Notes: generated by a model not told the origin, from the letters alone. A stretch of DNA of 64,000 bases from Tanypteryx hageni (GCA_028673005.1 CM054112.1:24045624-24109623), one strand, 5' to 3'. Shown: positions 45,430 to 57,839, numbered from the stretch's first letter. Made by a program: numbers and translations.

Positions 45430-47980
45430 TTCAGTAGACATGCTAGGTTAAATAAACAAATACGTAATAACGCCTTGCGTCAAAAGGAAGATATCGCTAT
45501 AGTGAAGGAAGAATACTGAGTTCAAACTGCTGTAAAAATGTTATCAAACAAATGTCGTCAATATTCTCGTATATAGGTAATATACACGAACGAAACGATA
45601 GGCAAATTTTCGTCGAGTTCTCTTCCCGTGAAGATGAAACGCTCTTCTGGTTTGATTACATAATCTGTTGTTTTCGTTTTATTCCTGACGGCAAATATTG
45701 AAAAGCTGAAAAATTCGCATCTCTGGATTCGCTTTTAAGCTTCAATCAAGAAAGCACTTCGCAGTTTTTGTTTCGATTTGAAGTACCGGGAAATCAGGGA
45801 TCAGTTGGTGCCCGGCGCGAGGGGAATCGCAAAATAGGGTCTTAACGCTACTAAATAAGAAGGATTTTACGAACCTCTAAGTATTGTTTTCATTGCAGTT
45901 GTCTGCATACGTGTGGAAAAGGGCGTGGAAGGACATAGAGATTAATTTGTGGCTCCATAGCAACACTGGTTCTATGACTCACGACAGCATGAGCATTTCC
46001 TGAAACTCAGGATACCAAATTCAGTAAATTGAATAATCTCGAAATGTTGGCAGATAAGAAAGAGAAGAATGATATTCGGAGAAGGAGAAAGGACGAGAAG
46101 TCTTTCCGCGGGATCGTAGTGACCATAGAAGGCGGTTGAGTGGTGATGAGAGAATAAGTGGGGGGGAGAGAGAAGTAACGGAATAGTGGAGGAGGAGAAG
46201 GCGGGAGGGAGGGAGAGGACATACCGCAAAAAGGAATCGAGCGAGGCGAAGGTGCGGGATGGGAGTGGGAGGGGTGAGGGAAATACGAGGGATACCACAG
46301 TTGGAGGCGGGGGACACGATTTGCTAAAAGTCGAAAATCGTTCAAAATTTCGATACAGGTTAGTTGGGAAATAGCTATATAGAATCACAAGCATAATCAG
46401 GATTCGGAAACCGATGAAAAATTTATGGCTTGTAATCAAGTTTTAATCTAATTAAAGAAACTGTTAGAATTCAACGCAATAGAGTTATTCAGGAATAAAT
46501 AAATCTACAGCTCTAGCGCGCATGTTGATCGATTATACAAACTGTCACAACACATATACTTAATACGTGCTGTAATATATTTAGGTAAAATTAATTTAAC
46601 ATAAATACAAAGAACAAACAACCGTGAAGCCTCAACGAAAATAACACAATAATAAGCGACGCTTAATATGCTCATTACTATCACAGTATAAGAATGATTT
46701 GTTTTAGAACAACACCTAACATTCGAAATATAATTGACAATTTCATTGTGACTAAGTATTCTACCAAATACGTGACAAAGACAACTCATACAGCTGATAC
46801 ATACAAAACAATATGAGCATACAAGCATCAGAGAACTCGTGGTCATGATTAACCGGTCAATTATTCTAATTAATAATCAGAAATTTCAATTTGAAATTCG
46901 GGTATTATTTAATCATCTTTTGATTTAGAAATTTAAACATATAATTATTGCTTAACGTGAAGTTATTCCGCTACATCTAAAAAATACCCTAAAGTAAACT
47001 CACAAAATGCACGCCTCACTCCTTCGAATTAATATTAAAATCAATACACTGAACTTAATTAACGGCAAAATTTACCCCTCGGAGGAAAAACAAAGACTAC
47101 GTGCCGAAGTAGCCGCGAAAATCCTGTCCCGCCCATTGGCATAGCGTGGTACGGGGGAAATGCAGAGGAATTTGCAGAGCGTCAGGCGGTTGAATTCCTA
47201 ATGCGAAGGAGTCTGAGAGGAGGAGTATGGCTCAATAAGACGAATTGCGAGACGTACTGCAGTGCAGCATGTGAGACGGGAATCGTTTTAAAGATGGAGG
47301 AGCTTAAGCATGGAGGAAGGAGCGAAGTGGTCCTTGCTTCGCGGAAAAAAAGTCCCGTTCCGGGGTACGCTGTGATTAGAAAGGAAAAATTCCTTATTAA
47401 ATATCTTCATTCTAAGTAATTAAAAATAGTTTAAGGTTGACGTTGAAAATGAAGAATTTTAACTAACAATATATATTTTAAAAATGACGCGTACATGGCA
47501 GTTAATCGGAAAAGGTACTTGTTTCCACTAAAATATCAATTTCTATCAAAGTTATATTTTCGATAACTTTACGACATTAATATTTTGACAAATTAAAATT
47601 TAACCAGTAAGGAGCTTTGTAAAAGTAATTACTGTAACGCTTTGCTTGTATGGAAGTCATTCAATCTTCAAGTTTTAAATTTTCAATATAAAGCAAAAGA
47701 ATGTTATACTTAATTTGTGTCGAAAATTTTCACATTTCTTTCTGACTTTTACAAGATCTCGCACAATGAATATGGCCGTTTTATTGTTAAAATTAAAAAA
47801 TAAATAAACGATAAAATCATCATGCTCGATAGAACGTAAACGCAGCAAAACTTTCCATGGAAAATGGCCGTGTCGAGCAATCGTTCGAGCAGAATTTCAA
47901 GTGTCGCGAAATCTCATTTATCGTATTGAAAATCATTCGATTGCTTACGTAAAGAGAGAGAAAAAAATGAGCCGACGCGA
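45430..47980. other. AT-rich spacer with one GA island
   Basis: No gene recognised. A purine-rich island lies at about 46060-46330 (GGAGGAGAAGGCGGGAGGGAGG). A CpG-containing patch at 47100-47400 has an open frame of 72 codons (47201-47419) without recognisable family. The rest is AT-rich with no repeat ends found. Confidence 0.5.
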
Positions 47981-48960
47981 AAACACAAAAGAAGAGTTTC
48001 GGCATTCGGCCGTAGAATCCGATATGGCGCCATTGTCGGAGGGTAATATTTCGCGAAAGAGAGAGAGAAAGAGATGGCGAGGTTGAAAGACGTGAGAGGA
48101 AAGAGGATAGGAGGGCAAAGAGAAACCGCGATGACGGAAAAGAGGGGGGAGGCCTGCGTTATAATGGGAATGATACCGAGAGCACATGAGTGATGAAGAC
48201 GGAGGGGAGGAGGCGGAGGCATAAGAGTAAGCGAAGCGGTAAGGAAACATCCCCTTCCTCCCTCCCATCTCATCTCTACTCTTTTTTCCCCGTCGCTCTT
48301 CTTCCCTCTCCTACCTCGCCTCACGCTCCCCTGCACTTCCACACGGAGTGAAATGTCAATATGAGAAGGCTACAAGGAGAGGAGGAGAAGGAGGAGTGAG
48401 AGGGGGGAGGGGGGAGAGGAGGAGGTTGGATGGGAAGGAGAGAGAAAGAAGAGGAAGCAGAGGGTTGGTAAAAGGCTGTTTGAAATGGATGGAAAGGAGG
48501 AGAGAGAGAGAGATAGGGAGAGAGAGAGAAAGGGTCTGAAAGGCGGCGGAGTATTAGCCTTCGTCTGAACACCGTCCTTCCCCCTCCTTCCCTCCGTCTC
48601 CTTCCTCTACGCTAGCTCGCCCACCCACCCTTATATCCCTCTTTCCAAGCGTCTTTCCAGGGCCTGCACCGTGCGAGAGGGGCTGGTCCCGCCCTGGAAT
48701 ACGTCTGCCCCGAGGCGCAGGATAGGGTTCGTTAGAGCCAGGGGTGGGAGGGAGCGGAGAATTGGGGGAGGAGGTGGTTAAAAAGGAGGGAGAGAGGGGC
48801 TTAATATGGCGGATGCATAATGGTCTCCGGAAAAGGTTTTCCGAGATGGGCGTCCTACGGCGGAAGCGTTGAAGGAGGAGTTTGGGTTTATAGTGTAAAC
48901 ACTTGAAGTAATCATTCACGTAAATCGGCGCTCCTTGCCTCAACAATGGACTTTTTCTAA
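47980..48960. other. GA/CT island with palindromic ATGGCGCCAT
   Basis: Purine-rich at about 48055-48240, pyrimidine-rich at 48245-48345, purine-rich at 48355-48545, pyrimidine-rich at 48565-48650 and purine-rich at 48735-48865. ATGGCGCCAT at 48024-48033 carries GCCAT on both strands, and ATATGGCGGATG is at about 48804. It repeats the block-switch pattern of the 41-45 kb island. No coding evidence. Confidence 0.65.
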
Positions 48961-50975
48961 ATGTTCCGATGAATGTGGTTCCGTAATTCTATCAGCAAGA
49001 GAGTTTCGCCGATAAACTCAAATTCTGAACTGGTGAATGCACTAGAAACTGTTATCAAGCGAGCGGGATAAGTGAAAAGTCGAAGTACGAGTAACGAAAA
49101 AGCGGAGACCTATTCATTGCCATTAGCAATGATAATTTCGCAAAGTAAGTCGTTAAAACGCGTCTTATTTTTCAGCACCATAATTTATTAGATATTAGAA
49201 ATTCGTTTAATTTCTCACATTTGTTTTCATTTTACGAAGGAGTAGGAAAGTAGAACGATTCCATTCTGATAATTGTATCATATTTTCCCGATTTAAATGT
49301 TACCACCTGTTTAAATCTAGGGAGCCAAAATTTAACTCCTCGCATTGCCTCCATCATTGTGAATATAGTACCGAAAGCTTTTAATGGGATGTATTTTAGA
49401 ACGAATTAAACATGTAAGTTTTAGATACCGATAGCCAATGTTTGCGTGTTTCCTTAAAATGATATCAAAAGTGAAAGAAAAGAATCCCGCAAAATTGATC
49501 ATTAGAAAATTTTCCTGTATCAAAAAAAATCAGTGAGGTATATACCGTTCCATTAATGAAAGATTGAGCTAAAAGCTCCGAAACTCCATAAATATTCTAC
49601 TCACATGTATTATACTCTTAAAGAGAGATTTTCTAATTTTTCTCATTATTTTGTGATAGGCAACATCGTATAAGTTCGTTATTTAATAATTTAAAATTTA
49701 TAATATTTACATATACTATAATAATTGTAACCGAAACTTCAGCTTGATAAAATCAATTCTCAAATGTTATTTGGAAATATGCTGTAAAAATTCGTATTTA
49801 TATTTTTAACGTAAAAGGCGCTGGAAATATCCTTTTAAATTATTAACGAATAAACTAACATTTACTTAAATTAGACCAACCCAATCTAACCACTAAAGTT
49901 TGAAAATAATGCTTTACTTGACAGTTTTTTGCTTTTTATGGAAATAAACTTTATATAGAACTCTAACAAAGAAATGCTTTTCTCGGTAATAATAAGGACA
50001 TACTTCCCTTGAGCAATACGGGACATTCGCGTACGTGCTTATAGTTTGGAGGCTTAAGGAATTTTACCTTGATTTCAAAATATGCGAGTGAAAAGCCTTT
50101 TGTTTTGATGCCCTCGCAAACCTGACATCTCGAAAAAAACATCAAGCACCCGCCGTAGGAGTTTGTGTAGTTAGTGCCATATTCCTCTCGTTCCTCGCAA
50201 AGCAAAGGCACAGTTAAGAAAAGCTCTCTCTTCCATTCTTTCCGAGATACTCGCGACATAACTTCGGTAAATGCTTTTCACGGAACTTCACCGTAGTTGA
50301 TTCACGAAGTTATGAATTTCCGATTCAATTTCGTAAGAAGATTAATTAGTGGGAGTTCGAACATTCGGCGCTCATGCGAAGCCGCGCGAGGAATATTGCT
50401 TCATTATCGGGAAACTTCAAATGAGGAGTTTTGATTAACGAGATTGACGGAGGAATTCGGAGAGTTCGCATATCAAAGCAACTCCAATTAACTCGATTAA
50501 AAAGAACCGCCGATCGTGAATAATGATGTTAATTATAAGGAAATTTTTATTCAGCGGGATGGCTTGTAAAGATAACCACCTTAAAGTTCATGAGCTAAAT
50601 TACTCCATGTCACACGGGTGCGATAGACAATGGACCCCGGTCCAACTAAATCCTTCTGTCGGAAAATTTAAGTTTCGATTTTATTTTTCCTTTTGTCTGG
50701 TATTTTTATCTCGGAAAGTTTTAATAAAAAGAAAAACTTTTAAACCGCTACTACTTATTATTCACAAAATACGGTCCGTGTCCGTTAAAAGCCTTTCTTT
50801 TTCATCGGTTCAGGATGACGGAATAGAAAAAATTTATGGTCAAGACCGTCGACTCTATTGAAAAATATGTGTTTTGCAAACTTGGTACCGCAGTTGATTT
50901 TTGAGGTAAAGGTAAAAGATAAAAGCATTTGCCTAGTAGTAGTAGTAGTTGAAGGCTTGATTAACTTATGGGATT
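48960..50975. other. AT-rich spacer
   Basis: No gene recognised; the frames at 49963-50259 (minus, 98 codons) and 50523-50861 (plus, 112 codons) have no motif. The stretch 50935-50955 holds a short (GTA)n run. Confidence 0.55.
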
Positions 50976-50977
50976 TA

Positions 50978-51156
50978 TCATCGGTGGGAAAACTCCTTAA
51001 GCCATAAAAGTTTACTATAAACCCGATGCATTTCGCCCACTAAGTGGGCATCTTCAAGGACGAACTTCTCTCGACAGTGACTGAAAGTCAACTGCGAGGA
51101 CAATGAGGATTCGGGTATTGAGGGAAACGAAATACAAAAGAATTGCGAAAAGATTT
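50978..51156 (-). mobile_element. Penelope-like element, 3' non-coding end with hammerhead-like fold
   Basis: On the minus strand this follows the stop codon of the Penelope fragment. It contains GTCC-TTGAAGA, a 6-bp hairpin GCCCAC-TTA-GTGGGC, GAAA, the palindrome ATGCAT, then C and GGGT. This order (stem I strand, CUGANGA core, stem II, GAAA, short stem III, cleavage C, stem I strand) matches the minimal hammerhead ribozymes described in Penelope-like elements. Two departures are visible: the first core C is T, and an extra T precedes stem II. The same sequence without the core strand recurs at 11526-11630. Ribozyme activity is hypothetical. Confidence 0.6.
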
Positions 51157-51545
51157 TTAGGCGTCGATATTATGATTATCTGTCAGTTTGTACAAGGTTT
51201 TGTTGAATTCCTTGTCAGTATTCATGATTGTTTGACGGTTTTTGTAAATATGTAAGTTTTCCAAGGAGTTGAGTGAGATGTTAGACGAAATAATTAATTT
51301 TATGTCTTTCACATTTATACTGTGTCCTGTTTCAACTATATGTTTGGTTACGCTCGATTTTTCAAAACGAGTATATTTTTAGTGTGCAAGATATTCTTTC
51401 AACCGTGTGATTATTTTCCCTTTTGTGAACATTGTATTTTATAGATCCCAGATTTGTTTAACTCTTCTGTCTTGTCTTTAGCACAGACTAATAAATTTTT
51501 TAAGTTGTGTGGGTTCGTATAAACAGTTGAATATTTTTTTTGATT
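51157..51545 (-). pseudogene. Penelope-like element, GIY-YIG endonuclease domain (broken)
   Basis: On the minus strand the frame reads VYTNPHNLKNLLVCAKDKTE, then ELNKSGIYKIQCS, in which GIYKI is the GIY part of the GIY-YIG nuclease domain found at the C-terminus of Penelope-like retroelements. A disrupted stretch with stops (about 51365-51425) replaces the YIG part. The frame then resumes with FEKSSVTKHIVETGHSIN, LNSLENLHIYKNRQ and a natural end DNHNIDA with TAA at 51157. KH-ETGH is the usual conserved His/Glu region. The nuclease would nick target DNA for insertion. The reverse transcriptase part is absent, so the copy is 5'-truncated. Confidence 0.82.
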
Positions 51546-51634
51546 GAAAATCTTATCACAAGAAACTAATTGAGCTCGTCTTATGGCTTAAATAATTCAA
51601 GAATAAGTACAAAAAAATCAAAAGATTGAAAAAG

Positions 51635-51778
51635 TTCTTATCTCAGGTATCACCAACAGCCACAACAAGGTGAAAGTGAAAGAATGCGCATTTCGGCTAC
51701 AATGCAGCCGTCTTAAGTGGTAATTCACCAAAAGTGGGATCCATCAGTTGTGACAATTGATGACACCTGAGATAAGAA
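51635..51778. mobile_element. MITE, 144 bp
   Basis: The left end TTCTTATCTCAGGTATCA and right end (reverse complement) TTCTTATCTCAGGTGTCA match at 17 of 18. A related left half is present at 6676-6785. The interior has ATTTCGGCTACAATGCAGCC and no frame. No certain target duplication and superfamily unknown. Confidence 0.75.
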
Positions 51779-51779
51779 A

Positions 51780-52695
51780 AATGTTCATATCTTTTCATTT
51801 TCAATTGCTTATTTCTAAATGGTTGAGCAGTTGAAATTTCTAAAAAAATTATTTTATCCTTGAAAAATAAATTGAGAGCGAGGAGAGCAGAAATATTAAT
51901 CAAACGAAAAATATAAATAAAATAATCGACCTGAACTACCAAAATATATCACGTTGAATTAAATTCGCTCTCATACATCCGTAGAATGATTGGGTTGATT
52001 CATGAGAGAAATTAACGATTGCCGAGGCAATCCACCAATTATGGTTTCCAAAAAGACTTTTAACTTTCAAACTTCGGAAAATTGTCGCTGAAAATGGCTA
52101 CATTGTATCAGAAATATAGATATAGATGTTGTATAAGTAGTTTTTAAAAATCGGAAATTAAAAAAGAAACTAACGGTAAAACATTTTGCTGTCTAAAACT
52201 GAGCAAACGTGCAATTAAATTCTAGTTATTACATATTCTCCTCCTACCCTTCAGTCCGTTGAAGGGCTTATGATATACAAGTGATGGACAAAGTTTTCGT
52301 ATGAATCTCGTAAATTATAAAATTTGTATATTGCTATAAATTTTTCTCACACATCACATTTCATGGGCTATTTTAATACTATCCATACATGTTAATAATT
52401 TATTCAAAAACTAGAAAATTAAAAAACAGATAAAGAATTTTAGTAAAATATTTCTTGCATACAGGGAAATATTACGTTAATGTAGATTCGAAAATGACAA
52501 ACTAAATAGAAAAATCTGAAATATTTGCGCTAAAATACGTATCGATTACCACTAAGTCTCAAACGAAAAGCAGAAACTTAGAAATTGAACCGTAGCGAGA
52601 AAATTTTGAACACTTTATGTAACTCGATAGGGAATTATTTAGCTCATCTTGCGGCTGAAATCAAATTGAAAAACTATGTTGCTCCAATAGGCATA
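51780..52695. other. AT-rich spacer
   Basis: No gene or further repeat recognised. Confidence 0.55.
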
Positions 52696-52698
52696 AAT

Positions 52699-53032
52699 CA
52701 GGCATGTCAAACTCAAAAAGGCAACAGGGCCACATTAAAGCGATGGATGTTATAGAAGAGCCGCATCATGATTAAAATTTGTTTAATGAGGGCCAGAATT
52801 GGAAAAATAGACTTTTTCTAGAAGAATGGACGCGTTTCGGAAAAAACAATACATAGAAACCGCCGTCTATTGTATCTCAATAGATAGGAAAAAATCCCGT
52901 CTTTTTCCCAAAAATAAAGTATGTATATAAAATCTCGAACGATTTAGTTGAGAGAAAAATTCGCATTCGGACCGCACAGAAGTCACAAAAAGGGCCGCAT
53001 GCGGCCCGCGGACCACCCGTTTGAAATGCCTG
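52699..53032. mobile_element. Non-autonomous hAT MITE, 334 bp
   Basis: The left end CAGGCATGTCAAACT and right end (reverse complement) CAGGCATTTCAAACG match at 13 of 15 and follow the CAGgggTGTCAAACTC form of Charlie-type hAT ends. The flanks GCATAAAT (52691-52698) and GCATTAAG (53033-53040) match at 6 of 8. The interior has GGGCCGCATGCGGCCCGCGG near the right end and no transposase. Confidence 0.82.
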
Positions 53033-53139
53033 GCATTAAGTATTTTTCCTATGACTAATGAACCTACGAGTGAGACTCAAGCTACGTTGTCGACACTTAA
53101 CATAAACTTCAAGAAGCACCGAATCAAAGTTAAGTCCTG

Positions 53140-54340
53140 TAAAATCGCGCCGCGCGGAGGAATACTCTCAAATAACTGCCATCAATAATACGCTTTCCCC
53201 TCAGTACACTGTGTCATACTCACCATGGCAACAAGTCCTTCACTGCCGAAACTATTTACGACTCCCTTCGGACCTCGACGGATAGAGACTAACTCAAATC
53301 GCTCGGGGAAAGTGGAAGTCGCCTCATCGAAAGGATAAGGCAATATCAAAAGGAATCGAGATGACGCGAAAGAACGGGAATTTCAACTATCGCGGAACCG
53401 GGAATTGAAGAGGGAAGGGGAATATGAAGGAGGGGTGGGAAGGAGCGACCAGCAGCAATAAAAGCGACGCCGTGACCTTCTCTCGGAGTGGTCAATCCTT
53501 ACGGTTACGTGGAAATTCTATGGGAAAGTGATCCCGTTCTCTCTTACACCCTCGCTCTCTCTCTCTCTCTCATCCTTTGCTGTAGCGGAGGCAAGTACGG
53601 AGTGGAAAAGGGGTCTTCCTCTTTTTGAGGTGGAATAATGCCCTGCGAAAAAGGGATCGGAAAAATGGAAAAGGGTTTCATTCGTGTGTCCTTTCCCTCG
53701 CGGAGATGGGGTACCCCTTCCCTTTTCCCTGCACCTCTCCCTTTGGCCGGATTGACTTGCCCGAGATCTCGCGGGCACAAAAGAGGAAGGAGGCTGAGAT
53801 AGAGGGGAAGGGGTCGAAAGGGGGCATTTGGAAACGGGTCAAGTTCGTGGGCCAGCACTGACCATGGCTTTAGGGAGTTGGAAACATAAGTGACAATAGG
53901 GCGCGGGGACGTTTCTAGGAACATACGTAGAAATGCGACCCGGTTTCGTGTGGACACTGGATATGCCCCTCTGAGAGAGCCAGATATTATTATTATTCGG
54001 GCGGGGAGGGATGGGAAAGGTGAGTGCGAAGAGAAGGGAAAGGGGGATGGGTGAGGAAAACGAAAGGGATATGGGGAGCGAGGAGAAGGGATAAGGAGGG
54101 AAAGATAGGCGGAAGGGTCAGCGTGTCCGCCGAATCCGAAAGGCCAGCCCAAAAGGGGGAATGACGGAAAGCGGAGGAAGGGATGCAAGACGTGTTTGGG
54201 TGAAAATGCAACTGTAGGGTTTTCGGAGGAAAGGGAAGTGGGATGTGGGGGGAAGGGAGGAGAGGAAGGCGTGGGAAGTATGAGATGCCGGGAAAAGTAG
54301 TCTTCGGGAATTGTAGGAGAGCAACATATGAATCTCGAAA
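53140..54340. other. GC-richer GA/CT island
   Basis: CpG-containing mixed sequence (53140-53520), a CTCTCTCTCTCTC run at 53552, mixed sequence, then purine-rich from about 54000 to 54300 (GGGGAGCGAGGAGAAGGG). The 214-codon minus frame at 53544-54188 is Ser/Pro/Arg-rich low complexity. No domain. Confidence 0.6.
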
Positions 54341-55540
54341 GCTTGATCTAGCAGGAGCTAATTAATTATGTGAGAGTTTTGTGCGACAGTTTATTTTATT
54401 AAGTAGTGAAAAATTAAAATTACACGAAATCGTTTACTACAGGAAATGCTTTAAGGCTTAAACGAATTTTCCAAGCATGACGCTATGAGGTAATCAAAAC
54501 TAATACCAAAGGAAGTTCCTTTTGTCGTAACACGCTTCGAAAGAAAACGATTAAATTTACTGCCGAGGCTATGGTTGTATGTGATAGTCTTTGTTGTCGT
54601 TATTACGCTCATTGTAAATGGCCGATAGAGAGGTTGTAGGAACGAATTAAATTAAATAAATCTGCCTATGAAAGGAAAAATTAAAGAATAAAGCGCCGCT
54701 CCCTTGTATAATTAAAATAAGATTTTGATACGGATACCTCTAAAAAATTGAAATTTTAACATATAAACAATTATATGCAAAAATTTAAAACCTTATTTCG
54801 TCCTATAAAATAACTATAATGTATCGTGTTATTCAGCACACATACATTAATAACGCATGCGATTATTTTATCATCAGACTTCAATAAAAATGTGAATATT
54901 TTCCTGCCAAGATTGAAGTGCGAAGAAAATTAGCGCCGTTAAAATATTACACAGACCTAATTTTAAGATGAAGAAACACCTTCTCTAAATTTTAAAAAAT
55001 TTGGAAGCAAAGAAAATTTAAGGAGGGTTGATTAAAAATTAAGAATTTGTTAAAGGCATACAACCATAATTATGCCTAAACTTCTCCTGATATAGATAAA
55101 AAAAATCAGGAGACACAAAATCCTTTTTAGAAACTCACCAATCTATTTAATTACTAAAGTTGGACAAATAAATTAGAATATAAAGTTTAAATTATGGTCT
55201 TTGCGCCCAGTAAAACGGGATTAAGTATTTTAAATGTAAAAAGCCATTTTAAACAATTTTATTTAATTAAAAATTAAATGATTTTTGGCAAGATCATTCG
55301 ATATAAAATAAATCGAGTTAGAATGATAATTTTATACTATGTGAATGTATACACGAGAATTGAAAGCATAACCTACGCCGCAAAAATTTATATTTGAAAA
55401 GCAGAGAAGACTGCGAAATACATTTTCATAAATACTAAACATTATCATCTAAAAAAATACAAGTAATGAAAAATCACATAAACTCTATTTAAATGATTAT
55501 ATATATAGAGTACAGCTGGAATACATTACAAAATCTAGTT
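54340..55540. other. AT-rich spacer
   Basis: No gene or repeat ends recognised. Confidence 0.6.
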
Positions 55541-56840
55541 CTCGAAGGTCGGAAGAAGCCTTCCCTCTCATTTATATTCAAACCCAACGAATTTCTTTTT
55601 ATGAGAAAGTATCACCGTCCAGCACACCGAGGCACCCTAACCACCCGATACATCCCACCTGACCGCGCACTCCCCTCCTCCCCCTATATCCTTAAAACCC
55701 TTCCCACAAAAATCCACCTCATCGCCGAATTGCACGGACACCCATTTTCCCCGAGTATCCCTTTTCGATGCAACGCTTCGAGTGTCGTCACTTTTCCTCT
55801 TAATCTCATCCCCGCATCTCTCCGCCGCGAACAGAATGGCGGAGGGAAGAAAGAAGAGAGAGAGCCTCGGACCGTGCGAGGGCACGCAAGGCGCGCAACG
55901 GGCAGAGAGAAAAGCGAAACGCTTTCTGATATGACGAAAGGATCAAAAAGGTAAGAGCGGGACTGCGTGGGAACTGGTCACCCCCTTTTGCTCGCTTCGC
56001 CCTCTCCTCCCCACCCCACTTCCCCACCAAAGAGAATCCCTCTTCCTCCCGAATCCGGCATTCGTCACAATGGCCCTCCAAAACTGGGAGGAGATGCGCT
56101 GGTCAGTCCAGTTGTGTCACCGCAAGAATACGCGCAAATGGAACAAGTTCCGTAGACCTTTTTTCGACAAACCCTTTTCGCCCTTTTTCCGGGGAACGCA
56201 ACAATCCCTTCCTCCTTCCTCGTCACCCATTCGGATACCTAACCCTTCCCGCCTCATTCCTCGCTGCCCAGCGCGCACCATGGCGACCCTTTCTCCACCT
56301 CTCCTACCTGACCTCCCGTCCCCTCCCTTCACCCCTTCCGACCTTCCCGATTCCTACATTCGATACAATGGCACCCATCTAACTCGCCGGTCAGTCCGGT
56401 CCTGTTCTTGGAGGAACTTCTCCCTTTTTCCTTTCTCTCCATCCGATGGAAAAGGGATGATACAAAGACGCCCACACTGTGGAAAGTAACGTTGCAGAAA
56501 ATGGAGGGATCGCCCTTAAGAGAGATAAAGAGAAGAGGAGCGGGGATGGAAGGGGCAGTTGCCGAACGGGTCCAGAATGACCAGGGACGCAATAGTGGTG
56601 AAGGGGAGGGGCGAAAGGGGAGTGGAGGAAGGGAAGGGACGAGGGGAGGGGGGAAAGGGAGGAGATAATGGGAGAGGAGAATGGAAAGGGAGAAACGGAG
56701 GAGAGAAATGAAGGGAAGGGAGGAGGGGATGGGTGAAAGGGAGGAGATAAGGGGCGAGAGAAATGAAGGGGAGGGACGTTTGGGTTCCGCACTTGAGTCC
56801 ACATGGCGTGACGTCACAACCGGGTTATGATTTCTGACAG
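55540..56840. other. GC-richer island, mixed then purine-rich
   Basis: CpG-containing DNA from 55560 to 56480, with pyrimidine-leaning stretches and ATGGCGG (55836), ATGGCCC (56070) and ATGGCGA (56280) motifs. Purine-rich blocks follow at 56500-56780 (GGGGAGGGGCGAAAGGGG). The block ends at the CRE-like palindrome near 56809. Long frames (153, 139 and 193 codons) are composition-driven. Confidence 0.6.
56809..56816. promoter_or_regulatory. Second full CRE palindrome
   Basis: TGACGTCA in the context ATGGCGTGACGTCACAAC, at the right edge of the island where AT-rich DNA resumes. The ATGGCG beside it is the YY1/Pho-like motif seen in other islands. Use as a promoter element is inference. Confidence 0.45.
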
Positions 56841-57835
56841 CCCAGTTTTCCATTTTATTCGCGGGAAATTGTTTAATACAAGCATTACTACAGAGCGATC
56901 GATTTAACATTTATTTTTTTCATTCTAAATAAATGTTTCATTAGTTCTTATCCGGTGAAAAATCTTGCAGATCATAAGAAACAAAGTTTTGTGGATTATT
57001 ATCTTTATTGTGCAGTTAAATAAGTTTCCTAGATTCACTTATTGCAATACTCGAATGAAATAATGCGATTTAAAATGATATCCTACCATAATTCATATAA
57101 ATTTAAAATGACATCTTTTATACTTTATTACACTAAAATATTTATTTATGACAAGTTTTACAGAAAGTCAGCTACATATATGTGAATGTTTTACAAATTA
57201 TTCATAAGTATAATTACTTTTAACACAAGAATATAGCGACACAAACTTGTTCGATAATTTGTGAGTTTATTTTCAGCTTCCAGATTGAATATGTCTTTCG
57301 TTTAAGTATGTTATTTCGTTAGTTTATGATGTAATTAATAAAGAAGCGTTGTAATAGAAATTTTGTATTCATAAAATTCCATGATTTTCTAAAGATAAGT
57401 TATTCCAATGCATGTTGATGTAGCTTTTAAAAAATTATATTGAAATTTTATCAGATACTCACAAGGGCAATGTATTTTCAGAGCGTTTTTTCGCTATGTA
57501 TTTATCGTGAATAGGAAGTTTTCTATTGGTTAGATCCAAACTTTTTTTATTGACATGTTCAAGACATTTTCCTCACGTATGCCCTTTTACACTACGCCAT
57601 AATGACCGCCTTTATAAAATTTAGTATTACAAATTAACTTCAGAAATTCTAAATCTTAAATGTCTAGAAAATCCTTGCTTATTAAAATGCTAAAAAGTAA
57701 TATCAGTTTTGAAATTTTATATTTTGAAACATATGACGAGTGATACGTGGCTGTTTTCTGCGGAAGTTTGATTTTTTCATAAACATTTTACATGGAGCAC
57801 GGCTGAAGAGAAGCATCGCGGCAACAGAATAGCCA
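56840..57835. other. AT-rich spacer
   Basis: No gene or repeat recognised. Confidence 0.55.
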
Positions 57836-57839
57836 TTAA

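Larger units (their letters stand above)
41250..45430. other. Largest GA/CT island (about 4.2 kb) with many strand switches
   Basis: The + strand alternates between purine-rich and pyrimidine-rich blocks. Purine blocks: about 41600-41720, 41815-42110, 42390-42590, 42940-43010, 43130-44220, 44345-44420, 44590-44800, 45110-45360. Pyrimidine blocks: about 42165-42385, 42790-42880, 43020-43095, 44305-44335, 44430-44570, 44920-45045. CpGs and regulatory-type motifs (CCAAT palindrome, TGACGTCA, ATGGCCG, ATGGCGAC) occur in the mixed parts. Frames of up to 177 codons exist on both strands but are all low-complexity. Nothing identifies an exon. Confidence 0.7.

Noticed and set aside
50523..50861. 112-codon plus-strand frame
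   Set aside because: No recognised family and no neighbouring exon; length plausible by chance.
53544..54188. 214-codon minus-strand frame
   Set aside because: Low-complexity Pro/Ser/Arg; overlaps other frames of equal quality.
56329..56910. 193-codon minus-strand frame
   Set aside because: Pro/Ser/Leu repeats antisense to a purine-rich block; no family resemblance.
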